From: Syncephalis fuscata
Lineage: Eukaryota; Zoopagomycota; Zoopagomycetes; Zoopagales; Piptocephalidaceae
Assembly (NCBI GenBank): GCA_025786725.1
Contig: JAHLTZ010000033.1
Location: forward strand, 124,001 to 188,000
Direction: 5' to 3'
DNA: 64,000 nt
Part shown: positions 1 to 11,585 of the stretch, piece after piece
Numbering within the stretch: position 1 is the stretch's first letter
Layout of the letters: the number at the start of each line of letters is the position of its first letter
The notes under the pieces: generated by a model
The model's database searches: none
What the model saw: only the letters and a program-made list of their open reading frames with translations
Told to the model about the DNA's origin: nothing
Program-made: the position numbers and the translations under genes

Positions 1-1466
1 GTGCACGAGTGTATTTTACGCGACGCGATCTACTCGAGGCTGCACCCGACGATCCAGTACGTGCTGCAGAAGCTCGCGTACAGTGGTGTCGCTTTATAGG
101 CCAAGTTTGCCGCGCTTGCGGGTTGTATCCTTTTCCAGCCAAATTATATAATGCCAACTAGCTGTCGTATCTATAACTTTAACGTATGCGTAGCCCGCTG
201 ACAACGACCTCGACCGCTATGATGTTATACCATCGATTCTATGCTGTTCATTCATTAAGTGCATACTCGCCACAGGCAAGTAGGCTGGCCATCCCTACAA
301 TGTGTCTGCTACTTACTCACAGTATACTGTAATATTAGGATGCAAGTGTAGCATGTATATTCGTGGCGTGTAAAGTGGAGGAAACATTAAAGCGACTAAG
401 AGACATTCTGGCGATTGCTTTGCAACTACAGCGCAAAGATAATCAGCCTATTGATATGGCATTACCGGTAAGTAATGGATTTATTTAACATTAGATATTG
501 TGTACGATATGCGTAAATAGGAATTTGAGTCACATCGTCAGAAAATCATCAACTTGGAACGATTAGTGCTGCAAGCACTATGCTTTGATTTCAGAGTTCG
601 TCATCCTGGTGGCTATGTAATCAAATTTGTTCAGCGATTACAGGGTAAGTATTTTGCTAGCACATAGAGCATCGTTGGGTATGGCAATTAATAAGCAAAC
701 CAATGAATTGTTTATTATTAGGCAGCAAGGAATTGGCGTATAAAGCTTGGACTATGACAATAGAAAGGTACGAGACATTTGTTAATTCATCATTTACTTA
801 TTGCAATATTTCAGCTTCTTTACAACCTTGCCATTACAATACCCGCCACATTTAATTGCTGTGGGAGCCGTTGAAGTTGCACAGTTAGTCTATCCAAATC
901 TTCGATTGTTACAACGCCACGGAAAAAAAGGCAATGCTTGGTGGAAATCTTACTACTGTCGTCGAGCAGATGTACTTGGTAGGTAGAAGTATTGGTAGAA
1001 TGCGCGCAATGTATTAATAATGCTATTGTTATAGATGTGTGTCTACAATTAGTTGACTACTACTGCGCCAATAACACCAATGAATTATCCATTTATCAAG
1101 CTGCACGTGATCGTATTCAACGACGTATTGATCGCGCAGCAATGCTAACAAAACGACCCGCTATTGAATCACGAAATGGTAATACAGCTTTGATATTGAT
1201 TATATTATAAGAGTATGCTAATAAAAAACATAGATGCCGATGCTAAACGACAGCGTGTACTGGCTGCTGGTAAACAAGATACTATTCGCTATGTTGTACA
1301 CCCGCAACAACTAGATATGCAAGACTCTGATGTATTAGGGACACGCTCGATCAGCGGCTCAGTATCTGAAACTACAGCAACTATAGAAACAGTCACTCAA
1401 AGGATAGACGGCGGTGAGGATATTATACTTGACACAACAACACCAGCAGCAGTTATTGACACATAA
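1..1466 (+). CDS. CTK2: C-type cyclin, CTD kinase subunit beta-like (5' end outside window)
   Basis: Spliced cyclin running in from the left edge. Visible exons are about 3-121, 194-275, 339-467, 521-644, 722-767, 815-978, 1035-1178 and 1234-1466, all phase-consistent. They encode a two-fold cyclin box: helix 1 contains WCRFIGQVC, then TAMMLYHRFY, the hallmark ACIFVACKVEET, and LERLVLQALCFDFRVRHP. This last block is typical of the Ctk2/cyclin K/cyclin L group that partners Cdk9/Cdk12-type kinases phosphorylating the RNA polymerase II CTD. The second fold (SFFTTLPLQYPPHLIAVGAV) follows, then a short polar tail rich in Thr. The intron at 276-338 begins with GC, not GT (CAG|GCAAGT). The start codon lies upstream of base 1. 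Assignment to Ctk2 rather than cyclin K rests on the family pattern from memory; cyclin identity itself is secure. Confidence 0.88.
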
Positions 1467-1729
1467 CCAGTGTATTAATTAGTTTAATATAAACGCATTT
1501 AATTATTAATAAAGTTAAATTAGTACAACATTAGTATAACTGCCGCAACTACTTTGTTATAAACACTTGTAAACACTATACTACATCGCAAAACAAATAA
1601 AATCAAAAGTATATTTGAGTAGATTATAGCAAATCGCTTTATTATATTCTGTTTCACCGCTTCAATCAATAGTAATAGATGTACATCTTTGTTGCAACAA
1701 GTTATTGCACAAGTAAATATACTCTATAA

Positions 1730-2500
1730 CTAATAACTGGCTGGAATGTTGGTCTTCTTGGTGCAAGGAGTGGTTTTCTTCTCTGTAGCATCAGCCGTAG
1801 CTGTAGCATCATACACAGCAGTCTTTGTAGCGTCAGCCGTCTTGGGCTTAAAGCCACATTTCTCCTCCAATGCGGCAAATATATCCTTAAAGCTGTTAAA
1901 TCCAAAGTAATAAAGCACAGGTGCCTGGTTACCATCTCCGTTAACAGCATCATATAAAGCACGAGTGCATGGACCGTCGCAATCCAATTCTGCTCTCCAA
2001 TCGAGTTCGTTTAATTTGTACTTCTCTACCATGTGTGGCTCCTGCTTAGACAATGCAAGATTTGCTGCTGTCGCGCCCATTGAGGAGAATGTCTCAATGC
2101 AGAATTTACCAGCCGTATTCTTGGTGCATGCAGCTTTAGCGGCTGCTTCATTAGACCACGCGACATAGACGTGAGAAGGAGAGTCTTTGGTGTTCTCTTT
2201 GGTTAGATTACAAGCACTGGTCAGCTTCTTCGAGCCTTCAATGCTGGCATTCATACAGTTTGGCGAACAGACTACATCCGGTGTGGAGAAGTACACACCG
2301 TTATTACGATAGCAAGATTGCAATTCGGAGGCAACATAGCTTACTTTGTTTACTTCAAGTTTGCACGACTCGGACTTGGCAGCTGGCAGATTATCTGCAA
2401 ACTTGCCGCCGCTTGCGTCCTGCGCCATAACATTAGCGGCCGAGTTGGCCAACAAGAGAAAGGCGGCAACGGCCAAGGTGGATGTTTGTGTTAGTTGCAT
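1730..2500 (-). CDS. Secreted cysteine-rich protein of unknown function
   Basis: Single-exon ORF of 256 residues. The first 26 residues form a classical signal peptide: a short polar start, a hydrophobic core (LAVAAFLLLANSAA) and a small-residue cleavage site near VMAQ-D. The mature part holds 11 cysteines, including a CSPNC pair and a CDGPC pair, so most are probably disulfide-bonded in pairs with one left over. There is no transmembrane segment and no obvious GPI signal. The last 35 residues are a Thr/Ala/Lys-rich tail. I do not recognise the family. The spacing of cysteines and the length resemble small extracellular or cell-wall-associated proteins of fungi, but that is inference only. 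The start at 2500 places the signal peptide at the N-terminus. Confidence 0.8.
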   Translation of the reverse strand: MQLTQTSTLAVAAFLLLANSAANVMAQDASGGKFADNLPAAKSESCKLEVNKVSYVASELQSCYRNNGVYFSTPDVVCSPNCMNASIEGSKKLTSACNLTKENTKDSPSHVYVAWSNEAAAKAACTKNTAGKFCIETFSSMGATAANLALSKQEPHMVEKYKLNELDWRAELDCDGPCTRALYDAVNGDGNQAPVLYYFGFNSFKDIFAALEEKCGFKPKTADATKTAVYDATATADATEKKTTPCTKKTNIPASY

Positions 2501-5036
2501 GCTGTTAATGTAAAGTAGCTAGTAAGGGTTGGTTGTATTCAAAGAGAAGGCACACGAATAGTACCAAATATCTAATAAAAAGAAACGCTAATGGTTAGTT
2601 GTGCTATATCTACGTTATTAATATAATATGTTCAACTAGTACTGTTTTGTTCCATACAAAACATGGCCAATTACAGTCACATGGTGCCATGCCACACTTG
2701 TCTTTGTTCTTGCTTTTCCGAGCAAGCTGTTCATAAGTATTTCAAGTTTCACGCAGATACACGCACACGCACGCACGCACACACGCACCTAGACCCAAAT
2801 CAATAGGGGGAAGTAGATAGAGAGTGTGTGTGGCGTAGAATAAGGTGAATCAAGAGAATAATAGAATCGTCAATTGTAAGGTCGTAATATAGGTTGTTGC
2901 TGAGGCAACGGTTTGTTATCAAAAAGTAAAGGAGCGCTAACAGCGAAGCTGCAAGAAAAATAGATAAGGGGAGGAGAACGCCAACGACTGAAAAGTCGAG
3001 AATGTCAAATTTACTCACCTCAAAAGGCAATGCCAATAGGCAGAAAAGGAAACACAGAGCGGAGCTAACGGGAGTAATAAAGGAAAAGCAGTTTACAAAC
3101 TACAAGTAACAGTGTTGTGGATAAGGAGTATAACAATTGAAGTTAAATAATTTGAGCGCAAAATACGGCCGGCCGCAGACAATAAGTGATAGAGAGCGAG
3201 AGTGAGAGAACAGAGTATTGGGAAATAGCTGATGTGCAAAATGAGCGCAATATAAATTGCTCTATTTTTGAACAAACACGGGGGACACGCATGTACGTGT
3301 AGCAAGTGGGCAGTGTGCGCCTATGGCATGAATAGTATTGCTACACATGCCTGCTATAACTATTCTTACTCTAAACAAGCAGTAAGTTGAAACAGTGGCA
3401 CCCCGTGTCATTGCCATTGTAGTGACAAGTAAATGTGCGCTGCTAGCTATCGCCATAGCCAGCCGATCAGCCAGTGAAACTTGGCGTGCTTGTTGTCAAT
3501 CCTTCTCAGCAATAACAATAAATTGCTCACCTGTCAATATACACACACAGAGAGAGAGAGTATTTATGAAAAGACTAATTGATCAATAGCTATGACATCC
3601 AAAAAATGCAATAAATACAAGTAGAGAATGCAAAGTAAAAAGGGAATAACAGCCTATGCAACATACTTTCTGGCCTTTTGAAACTTCGTTGTCAAGACCA
3701 AACAGGAATGAGAGCTGTGCAAAGGCATGACTGAGGTTGATGTCAATAAAACGTATCAGTGTTATATCAAAGTCAATAAGACATTAATCGACTTGGCCGC
3801 AAATCCCATTGAAACAACGGCGTCTATTAATAACGCAGATCCACAAACGAAAGAAAGACTGCACGACTTGCAGTATGTCCGCAGTGACAGAACAAAGAAC
3901 AGCACGAACAAAGTCACGCCGAGTTATGCCAGGCAATGCCAAAGAAAGCTTTTGCTATACCGGTCTACTCTAATAATAATAATAATAATGCACACTGCGA
4001 CAATGCTTACCTGTATTTATAGATGAGCCACTTGTTGTACGCAGGTATATAGCTTTGACGATATAAATTCCAAGATTAAATGTGACGCTGTGTATTAAGG
4101 AAAAAAGCGAATAAGTACGGAAGAATTGGTAACAACAACTAGAACCTATTATAAGTAGAATAGGAATGGGTAATATGTCCACGTGGAACAAAGTATAGCA
4201 AGATATTAGCTGCCAGCAGTAAAAAAGAATATAGATGCGGTTCCATTATTGCTGAATCAAATGGTCACTATTTAACTAGGAAGTTGATGAGCGTGAATCA
4301 ATAACCTAAAATAGAATTGATTCTGTTGTTGCTAATGGTTAACCATCTAATTCAAGCGGTTTAAAACAAATAACCAGTTGCCATCTAATGGCACCCATAT
4401 ATACATGTTGAAAACAACTCGTAGGTAAAATTGCCGCAGAATATGCACGTTGGTATAATTTGTTTCAAAACTTTTGTACAATTGATCAACTGAGAGGTCC
4501 TCGTTGCTATATGTTATGACAAAACTATCCATTTTTGTGAGCATGATATATCCAGTAAATATTCCATGCATTGTTTCTATCTTTGCATAAATACTCGCTC
4601 AAGCAACAATTACCATATAAGTGAAACATAACAAGTTACTTTGCGAATAAATACGAGTTTAATAGCATGAAATTATGCAACAAAATGTGCATATCAGTTT
4701 TACCAATAATACACCAACTCAATAGAAGAAACGTTGCGCTATTTAGCCAATGTTGCTGGCTATTTTTAATAACGCCCTATGACTTGTCCATCTTAGAAAT
4801 GTATTCCTAAAACATTAATAGGAGGCTGTATCTGTAAGCAAAAGACGGGAATCCGTAGTTTGAGAAATAATTATCTATATTTAACTATTATTATTTCATT
4901 TCTGATTAAATAAATTATGAGTTAATTGATTCAACCTGCTATAATTTTATTTATAGTAAGTAATTATTGTTCAACATAGCATTGTACACAGATGAAAAAG
5001 TGCGCGTGTAGTATGTGTGTGTGCTAGACCTTCTAT
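2501..5036. other. Intergenic region without a supported gene
   Basis: About 2.5 kb between the secreted-protein promoter and the 3' end of IMPDH. It contains a GCAC/ACGC-type simple repeat near 2755-2790 and a CACA plus GAGA run near 3540-3560. Open frames here are short, lack splice-consistent extensions and show no recognisable motif. Confidence 0.6.
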
Positions 5037-6835
5037 CTAAGCAAATAGGCGCTTTTCATAGCTATACAGCCCATGAATACCGCCCTCAGCCTGGGCAGCT
5101 GGTGTACGGCGTTCGAAACGAACTGCACCGGTTTGCACGCCCTGTTGCAACTCAGCCAATGAAGACTGGCCAATATCTTGGAGACCATGTTGCAAGCCGG
5201 TAACGAGATATGGTACAAACTTGCGAATGCTACCTTTGTCGACCACGGCTCCTGTAACGCCCTGGGCCACTTTGACAGCCGAATTTTCGCTGTAATAGCG
5301 TTTCTGGCTACCGCTGTCGCCTTTATTGCATTCCATGGCATCGAGCGAGCCCATACCACGATAGCGTTTAAGGCGCTTGCCTTCGTGGTAGAAATATTCA
5401 CCGGGTGATTCGGTGGTACCGGCAAGTAGACTGCCCATCATAACGGCCGATGCACCAAGAGCCAATGCCTTTGTAATATGGCCAACATTGCCAATACCGC
5501 CGTCAGCAATGACCGGTACACCGAATCGTTTGGCAAAACGTGCCACTTGATAGACAGCTGTAGCTTGTGGACGACCAACGGCCATCACTTCTTGTGTGAT
5601 GCAGATACTGCCACTGCCCATGCCAATACGCAATGCATCAGCACCGGCTTCAATCAGGTTGGCTGCTTGTTCCCAAGTAACAACGTTACCGGCAACTACT
5701 TCAAGCTCCGGATGCGTGGCCTTGCAATAACGGATCATATCAATCTGGAACACAGAGTTACCCTGACTTGAATCAAGGATAACAACGTCCACGCCTGCTT
5801 CAACCAGCTTAGCAATGCGTAGCTTATCTTCATCACGAGTGCCAACAGCAGCACCGCACAGCAACTGCTTTGATGTGCTGCTCTTGGATGCAAGTGGGAA
5901 GCTTTGGTTCTTGAGTAGATCGGAACGAGCTACCAATGCTACTAGACAGTCTTGATCGTCGATAATTGGTAGCTTGCCTTTCTTGCTATTACGCAAGATT
6001 TGATTTGCTTCCTCTAATGTGGCACCCTTCTTGGCCGTAACCAATTCGGTTCTAATTGTCATAACGTCAGCCAACTTGGTGTTGCCATCTTCCAAAAACT
6101 GGATATCGCGGGCGGTAACAATGCCAAGAAGCTTGCCGTTTAACTTGCCAGTTTCTATACAACATAATTATGTATTAATTAGCCAATATTGCTTAATAAA
6201 ATATCGTATTAAACAGATTAAAAGCGATTATCATTATCATCAGACTGAAAAGACTCCCCACTGGACGAAACATCCATACTCGGAAGAACGAAAGTTATTA
6301 ATGGGAAAAATTCACTCATCATTTGAAAAAAGCATAGGCAAATAGACGATAGAGGATTATTATACTTACCGGTTATAGGAATACCACAGAAACCAAGACG
6401 TTCCTTGACATCACGTACAGTATTGACTGTATCAGCCGGCGAAAGTACAACAGGATCGGTAATGAAACCATTCTCGTACTTCTTTACTTGACGAACCATA
6501 GCTGCTTGTTCTTCCATCGAGCAGTTGTTATGCAGGATGCCGATACCGCCAAGTAGTGCCATAGTAATGGCCATACTAGCCTCGGTAACCGTATCCATAG
6601 GACTGGAAACAAATGGTACCTTTAGCGAAATCTTCTTGGTAAGCTTGCTCTCTAGCGTAACCTTGCTGGCTGGGAAGTTAATGAAGCCAGGTAGGATGAG
6701 AAAGTCGTTATAGGTGATGCCGGCATGTGCACGCGAGTCTAGTAGATCCACGGCCGATAGACCATCGCGGCCAAATTCCTTTAGCACTTCATTGGCCTTG
6801 GTGTAGTCAAGGATGTTTTCGGTGGGTGCGGACAT
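5037..6835 (-). CDS. IMD: Inosine-5'-monophosphate dehydrogenase
   Basis: Two exons (6835-6370 and 6154-5037, GT-AG intron, phase 1) give 527 residues, the usual length for fungal IMPDH. The enzyme oxidises IMP to XMP with NAD+, the committed step of guanine nucleotide synthesis, in the cytosol as a tetramer. Visible landmarks: N-terminal barrel start [11 protein letters not shown], the SSPMDTV segment, paired CBS regions around residues 125-245 ([11 protein letters not shown] is in the first part), the DSSQGNS substrate loop, the catalytic loop GSICITQEV with Cys near residue 340, and the flap motif YRGMGSL followed by KRYYSE. The start at 6835 gives the expected MSAPTE-type N-terminus; an in-frame upstream ATG only adds a hydrophobic leader atypical of the family. 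All key residues look intact. Confidence 0.96.
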
Positions 6836-7248
6836 CGTGTATATGTATACCGGAAAGGCAAGACAAAGGGCAGATATAGCCGTCAGCAATAGCACACAGC
6901 GAGGATAGTAAAGTAATAACGGGTCGGACAACGGGAACCAAAGCAGCTTAGAGGAAGTTGGCGCGTTGCCACTAGAAAAACAGCTGTGGCCGAAATGAGC
7001 CAGTATTTATGGGAAATCAGAGTAGGTGTGATTTTGCTTTTTCTTTTTCTTTTTTCGTCTACAGCGAAGGGGTTTCGTCTACAGCGAAGGGGTTAGACCC
7101 CCGCCACCATTTGTCATCGTTACTATCACGTGTTCATATAGAATATACAATCATAACCAATTTATTGTATTCTACGCAAACAAACAAAACATCCTATAAC
7201 AACAGTATCACTACTGGCTACTGCAGTCGTATTGTTATCACTGTTCAT
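6836..7248. promoter_or_regulatory. Presumed IMPDH upstream region
   Basis: Roughly 410 bases between the IMPDH start and the Tma16 stop, both on the minus strand, so this is expected to hold the IMPDH promoter and the Tma16 3' end. It contains a perfect 20-bp tandem duplication and a pyrimidine-rich tract at 7034-7056. No TATA box could be assigned with confidence. Confidence 0.4.
7053..7092. repeat. Perfect 20-bp tandem duplication upstream of IMPDH
   Basis: The unit TTTCGTCTACAGCGAAGGGG occurs at 7053-7072 and again, base for base, at 7073-7092. It lies about 220-260 bases upstream of the IMPDH start codon. It could be a duplicated regulator site or simply a recent slippage event; nothing in the sequence distinguishes these. 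Confidence 0.95.
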
Positions 7249-8166
7249 TTAAGCATTGCCATCGTCAATATTATCCAATACATTGTCCTCGTTAGTACCA
7301 TCCAATGCATCGCTAGCTTCATTATCGGCTGATAACATTCGACTATGAACACGCATCTTTCGTATCTGTGCCATACCATTGTTGTCTCCTTTCCATGAGC
7401 TGTAAAGTGTATTAAATGTTAATTATGTTAATTAATTTATTATTATTATTATTTAGCTGCTTTAATACTTACTAAAGTGTGTTTACATTTGATTCAATTG
7501 TCAGATCAGGAACATCTAAACATATAATTAGCTGTTAATTACTATTTAATTAAAAAATAGTATTTCAACTTACCAAGACCATTGCCTTGAAAATCAGCTT
7601 GTTCTTTAGTCTGTAATGACTCCAGCAAATCTTCACGAGCTGATTTTGGGCGGTTGCCATATTTGCGCTGTTTACGCAATCTTTCCAGCTCTTCATCATG
7701 TCGTTCTACATAACTATTTATATATACTGTTAATAAACATAATTATATAATAAACGCCAGTAACAACATACATGCTAACAAGTTCTAAAAGCTCCGACCG
7801 AGTAAGCAATTCACGTTCAGTATTCATCAGCATGTCGCGAAACCATAGGTAACGGTCCGCTGAAGTATACCATAATAAATACAGCCATTCAATTAGTCAT
7901 TAACGCATAAAGCATACTACTTTGTATATATGTTTACCTGTACGTCCAGAGCCTGCCACTCGCTCTTTCTTTTGCTGTGCCAGTCGATCAGTTCGCAATA
8001 ATGAGCGAGTTATCTGGTTGGCCTTACGGGAGTAAGGATGTGCAACATGCTTGGCCTTAATGTTCTTGAGCGTATGTTTTCGGTTGTTTGGCTACATTCG
8101 TATAAATTCAAAGCAGTGCATTAGCAATTACCACTATAATACAGTAACATTATGAATAGTTACCAT
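7249..8166 (-). CDS. TMA16: Translation machinery-associated protein 16
   Basis: Six coding exons, all phase-consistent: 8166-8164, 8091-7938, 7859-7772, 7713-7574, 7515-7473 and 7399-7249, giving 192 residues. Tma16 binds late nuclear pre-60S ribosomal particles. The family pattern is visible in order: basic N-terminus (NNRKHTLKNIKAKHVAHPYS), RLAQQKKER, the aromatic RYLWFRDML, YVERHDEELERLRKQRK, NRPKSAREDLLE and the PDLT motif followed by a W-K-G segment, then an acidic tail. The first coding exon is only the ATG, followed directly by GTAACT. This unusual split is required to reach the conserved basic N-terminus. The gene follows IMPDH head-to-tail with no shared promoter evident. Confidence 0.9.
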
Positions 8167-8579
8167 GATGTTATGAATTTAGCAAAGATTAGTAAAGTAA
8201 ACTGAAATTTTTCTTTTTTTTGTAAATATTGAAATGTTATTTAGAAATTTGACTAATTAATTAATTAAAATGTTTGTTCATACAATGTACCATTCCATTA
8301 GACTGCAAAATTATAACAGCCCTTGCATTATAATTTAATTAAATCCGCAAATATTAATGCAACCGTTTTATCAACTACTAATTCAAGGTCATAGTTTCAA
8401 CAATGCTTTATTTACTGATCGTTGTATTTGTTATCAAACACATAGAAATATAGAATGTGGTTTAGCATGTGCCAGAATAAATTGTTATAAACTGAATATT
8501 AATAGTAATATCGTATGTATGTATATATATAAGCACCAAATTAACATTGCGTACAAATACAGCTAGCTATTATTACCGT
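8167..8579. other. AT-rich intergenic region
   Basis: Upstream of TMA16 and downstream of the small gene on the same strand. It is AT-rich with T-runs near 8210-8222 and TTAATTAATTAA-like stretches. No gene is visible. Confidence 0.5.
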
Positions 8580-9089
8580 CTAAAACGGCGCTTCAGATAT
8601 TTTCATATGCCAGTCCATTAGTAGATTGTCGACATTTAGCAATGATCTGATTGTATTTGATTCCGAAATAGCCGATACACACTTGGTGTGGTGATTTCCA
8701 CGCTTGGATTGTTGCTGACGCTTTTGTCTAATGGCATTGCCATTAGTAATGATATGGGGGCATGATTCAAGTGCATCAAGTAAAATAAGAGATAGATCGG
8801 AATCAGTCACAGGCGACTCGGGCATATTTGAAACGAGTGGACTGGTTGGCAGATCGGTACTCTCGACGCTTAAGTTCTCAAAAAGCATCCAGTCGTCATT
8901 GCCATAATTCTGGCTGGATTTGACCTGTATTAATTGCGGTTTTGCAAAACACGTTATCTTGACCACACGAGCAATATGCATCGATTCAGGACGACTACGT
9001 AATTCTACATCATAAACTGTGTCGCCAGCATGCCAGCATGCCTCTTGGTCAAATAGTAAAAAAGGCAAGCCTGAGTGGAGCTCCATCAA
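8580..9089 (-). CDS. Hypothetical protein, 169 residues
   Basis: An uninterrupted minus-strand frame with balanced amino-acid composition. It starts with MMELHSGLPFLLFDQEACW and has a beta-rich first half (DTVYDVELRSR, IARVVKITCFAKP), a Ser/Pro/Asp-rich middle and a basic glutamine-rich stretch (IRQKRQQQSKRG) before the end. I do not recognise a family. The length exceeds most chance frames in this AT-rich DNA and the codons look like those of neighbouring genes, so I treat it as a probable gene. No intron is needed. Given the indels suspected elsewhere in the window, it could also be a fragment of a longer gene broken by a base error. Confidence 0.5.
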   Translation of the reverse strand: MMELHSGLPFLLFDQEACWHAGDTVYDVELRSRPESMHIARVVKITCFAKPQLIQVKSSQNYGNDDWMLFENLSVESTDLPTSPLVSNMPESPVTDSDLSLILLDALESCPHIITNGNAIRQKRQQQSKRGNHHTKCVSAISESNTIRSLLNVDNLLMDWHMKISEAPF

Positions 9090-10226
9090 GAAGAGTATTT
9101 GCTATATGTAGCTAGGCTGATGTGCGTTAAAAACGGTTATGCTAATAATGCGTGCGCTATTTGGTTGATTAGCGAAATGCTTGGAAAGTGGATAGATATG
9201 AGAATAGAGCAGAAAACAGATTTGCGTGATTTGCTAGCTAAAGAAAACAAATAAGAATAAATAAGCGTAAAATATAAAGCTTTGCCTACGTAACTGAAAA
9301 CTTGACAGTGCATCGGTGTATTAGACGAACAATCAACGCTTTATACCCACTCTCAACAACAAGGTGAAAGCTGTAACTGTGTTTAACTAAATGTTCCTGT
9401 GGTAACTCGGGTAATAGCTTCATTTACCGCCGTATTTCATTCGAAACATCACTTGGCCTTTAGTGCAACGTCGATTTTCAAAACGATGTATATACACGCC
9501 TAACTTTTGCCAACAGTGTCGCTACACTTGCAATCCCTATGAACACAAGAGTCTAGGGGAATAGGCAAACAACAAGCAATACTTAGTTAAAATATCGCCT
9601 ATTACCTGCAATGAAATCGCCTGTTCTTACTTCAGGTTACAGAAGTCATGTTTCAAGCGTTTATCATTGTATACATTCAACTATGTTCATTAATGTGTTT
9701 CTGTTTGCGTGCTTATCCGTTGTACACCCCCGTTACTCAATGCAATTGAAAATTAGTAATTTGAGCTCAAACAGGCTAATTGTTTAATCTAAACAAACAA
9801 TGCTACTAGCCTCCTGTCATTATACACCTGATAAAAGCAGTTTTATCTACAATACGCAGACACAAGCGTGGCTTTGTTTTAAATGGTTTTCATTTATAAA
9901 CACTAACAATAAGTTGCGCACATTACATATCTATGATTGCTTGCCCTATATTAACACACGCACTACATATGTAATTGTTTCTTTGCGTTGTTTAATAAAG
10001 ATTATCAACACTATCACAGTCTAAACATGTCTCTACTTGAATTCCTGTCAGCCAGGAGCAAACTGTTGAAACTATTTTTTTATTTTTTTATTGCACATTA
10101 ATAATATTTTTTTTCTTTTTACTTGCCACTTTTACAGTCTGCCCTATATCATTACTATTTCCGCTGTTTAGTGGTATTCTCTGCTATTACTGCCAACCTG
10201 ATTTGACTTTTATTTCACGCTAAGCC
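9090..10226. other. Divergent intergenic region between the 8.6 kb gene and PNO1
   Basis: About 1.1 kb separating two divergently transcribed genes, so it should hold both promoters. It is AT-rich, with T-runs at 10074-10090 and 10108-10120 just upstream of PNO1. No gene is supported. Confidence 0.5.
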
Positions 10227-11378
10227 ATGGCCACTCAATATGCCGACGTAATGATTGATCCCGAGGCGTTGCAAGTCGTCCAGACCGCTGTCGAAGATAC
10301 AAGTATGGCGGTGGATGAACCAAACAAGCCTAGCTTCAAACCACTCAAAGCCGGATCGGCGAAGGTATGTATTGCTTATTAGAGGCAGGCTACTACGCAG
10401 ATAGTCGTAGGTATTGCTGGATAATAATGCCTGTTTAAGTACGGGCCTTGAAGTTAACACAAAACATACTGATGATTGCTATTGAATAGGGCGGTAAAGC
10501 AGAATCGCGTAAAGTAGCAATCCCACCACATCGTATGTCTCCATTAAAGCGCGATTGGCTTAAGGTCTACTCGCCACTAGTTGAACATATGAAACTTCAA
10601 GTTCGTATGAACATTCGAAGCAAGACCGTTGAATTACGAGTAAGTATTAGTATACGAATAGACACCATCAGTCAAGCGTATATATAAACATAACAAACAT
10701 AAAACTATTACTAATTATTATTAATATTTATTTATTTATTTATTATTTATTTATTATTTATTTATTATTAATTAATTAATTAACTAATAGACATGCAAGC
10801 AAACAACAGAAGCCAGCGCATTGCAACGAGGTGCCGATTTTGTTAAAGCATATGCACTTGGTTTTGAGATGGAGGTATGTTACAATATACTTATTACTTA
10901 CAAAAAGCTTATAAAACGATAGGATGCAATTGCATTGCTACGACTCGACGACTTGTATATTGATACATTTGAAATTAAAGATGGTGCGTTATTTTGCGTA
11001 GCATTGATGTCAATATAGCTTACCAAACTGACCCGTGCATATAACCATTAGTAAAAACACTTCAAGGTGATAATTTGGCACGCGCTATCGGCCGTATTGC
11101 AGGTAAAGATGGCAAGACACGATTCACAATCGAAAATGCCTCAAAGACACGTATTGTACTGGCAGACACGTAAGTCATCACACAAAACATAACGCATATA
11201 TCCTACCTGCTTACACTGCCTTTACATTTACTTTTGTAGCAAGATTCACATACTTGGTAGCTTCCAGAACATTAAGATTGCACGCGATGCTGTTGTTAGT
11301 CTAATTCTTGGTAGTCCACCAGGCAAAGTTTACAACACGCTTCGTACAATCTCGTCACGAATGAAGGAGCGATTCTAA
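10227..11378 (+). CDS. PNO1: KH-domain rRNA processing factor Pno1 (Dim2)
   Basis: Six exons (10227-10364, 10490-10639, 10791-10874, 10923-10983, 11052-11169, 11240-11378) encode 229 residues, close to the family length. Pno1/Dim2 is a nucleolar and cytoplasmic factor of 40S ribosome maturation that binds near the 3' end of 18S rRNA and works with the Nob1 endonuclease. Seen in order: acidic N-terminus, the [22 protein letters not shown] block, [39 protein letters not shown], and the KH core [21 protein letters not shown] ending with [20 protein letters not shown]. The C-terminal [11 protein letters not shown] is diagnostic. Intron 2 (10640-10790) is filled with TTATT simple repeats. No missing residues. 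Confidence 0.96.
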
Positions 11379-11504
11379 GTCCACCAGCGTTAGAATTTTG
11401 TTTTTGTTGCGCGACAAAATATATATGTATGCCTGTCTGTCCGCTTGTTTCTCTTTTACGCAAAAACAATCGTTTCGTTTACAAAAATAAAACAAATAAA
11501 CAGC

Positions 11505-11509
11505 AAAAA
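11505..11509 (-). terminator. RNA polymerase III terminator of tRNA-Thr
   Basis: Read on the minus strand, five T residues lie 4 bases after the tRNA 3' end, with TTT immediately after it. This is the usual Pol III stop signal. Confidence 0.8.
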
Positions 11510-11513
11510 GAAA

Positions 11514-11585
11514 TGCCCACTGCCGGGATTGAACCAACGACCTTTGGTTTACAAGACCAACGCTCTGCCACTGAGCTAAACGGGC
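11514..11585 (-). tRNA. tRNA-Thr (anticodon TGT)
   Basis: Minus-strand cloverleaf of 72 bases. The 5' acceptor GCCCGTT pairs with AGTGGGC before discriminator A. The A box is TAGCTCAGTGGCAGAGC, the anticodon loop is CTTGTAA (anticodon TGT), and the B box/T arm is GGTTCAATCC. There is no intron. TGT reads ACA threonine codons. It lies 136 bases downstream of the PNO1 stop on the opposite strand and has its own oligo-T terminator. Confidence 0.95.

Noticed and set aside
2800..3589. Several open frames of 60-78 codons on both strands
   Set aside because: They overlap in different frames, are rich in simple-sequence residues, have no splice-consistent extension and no motif.
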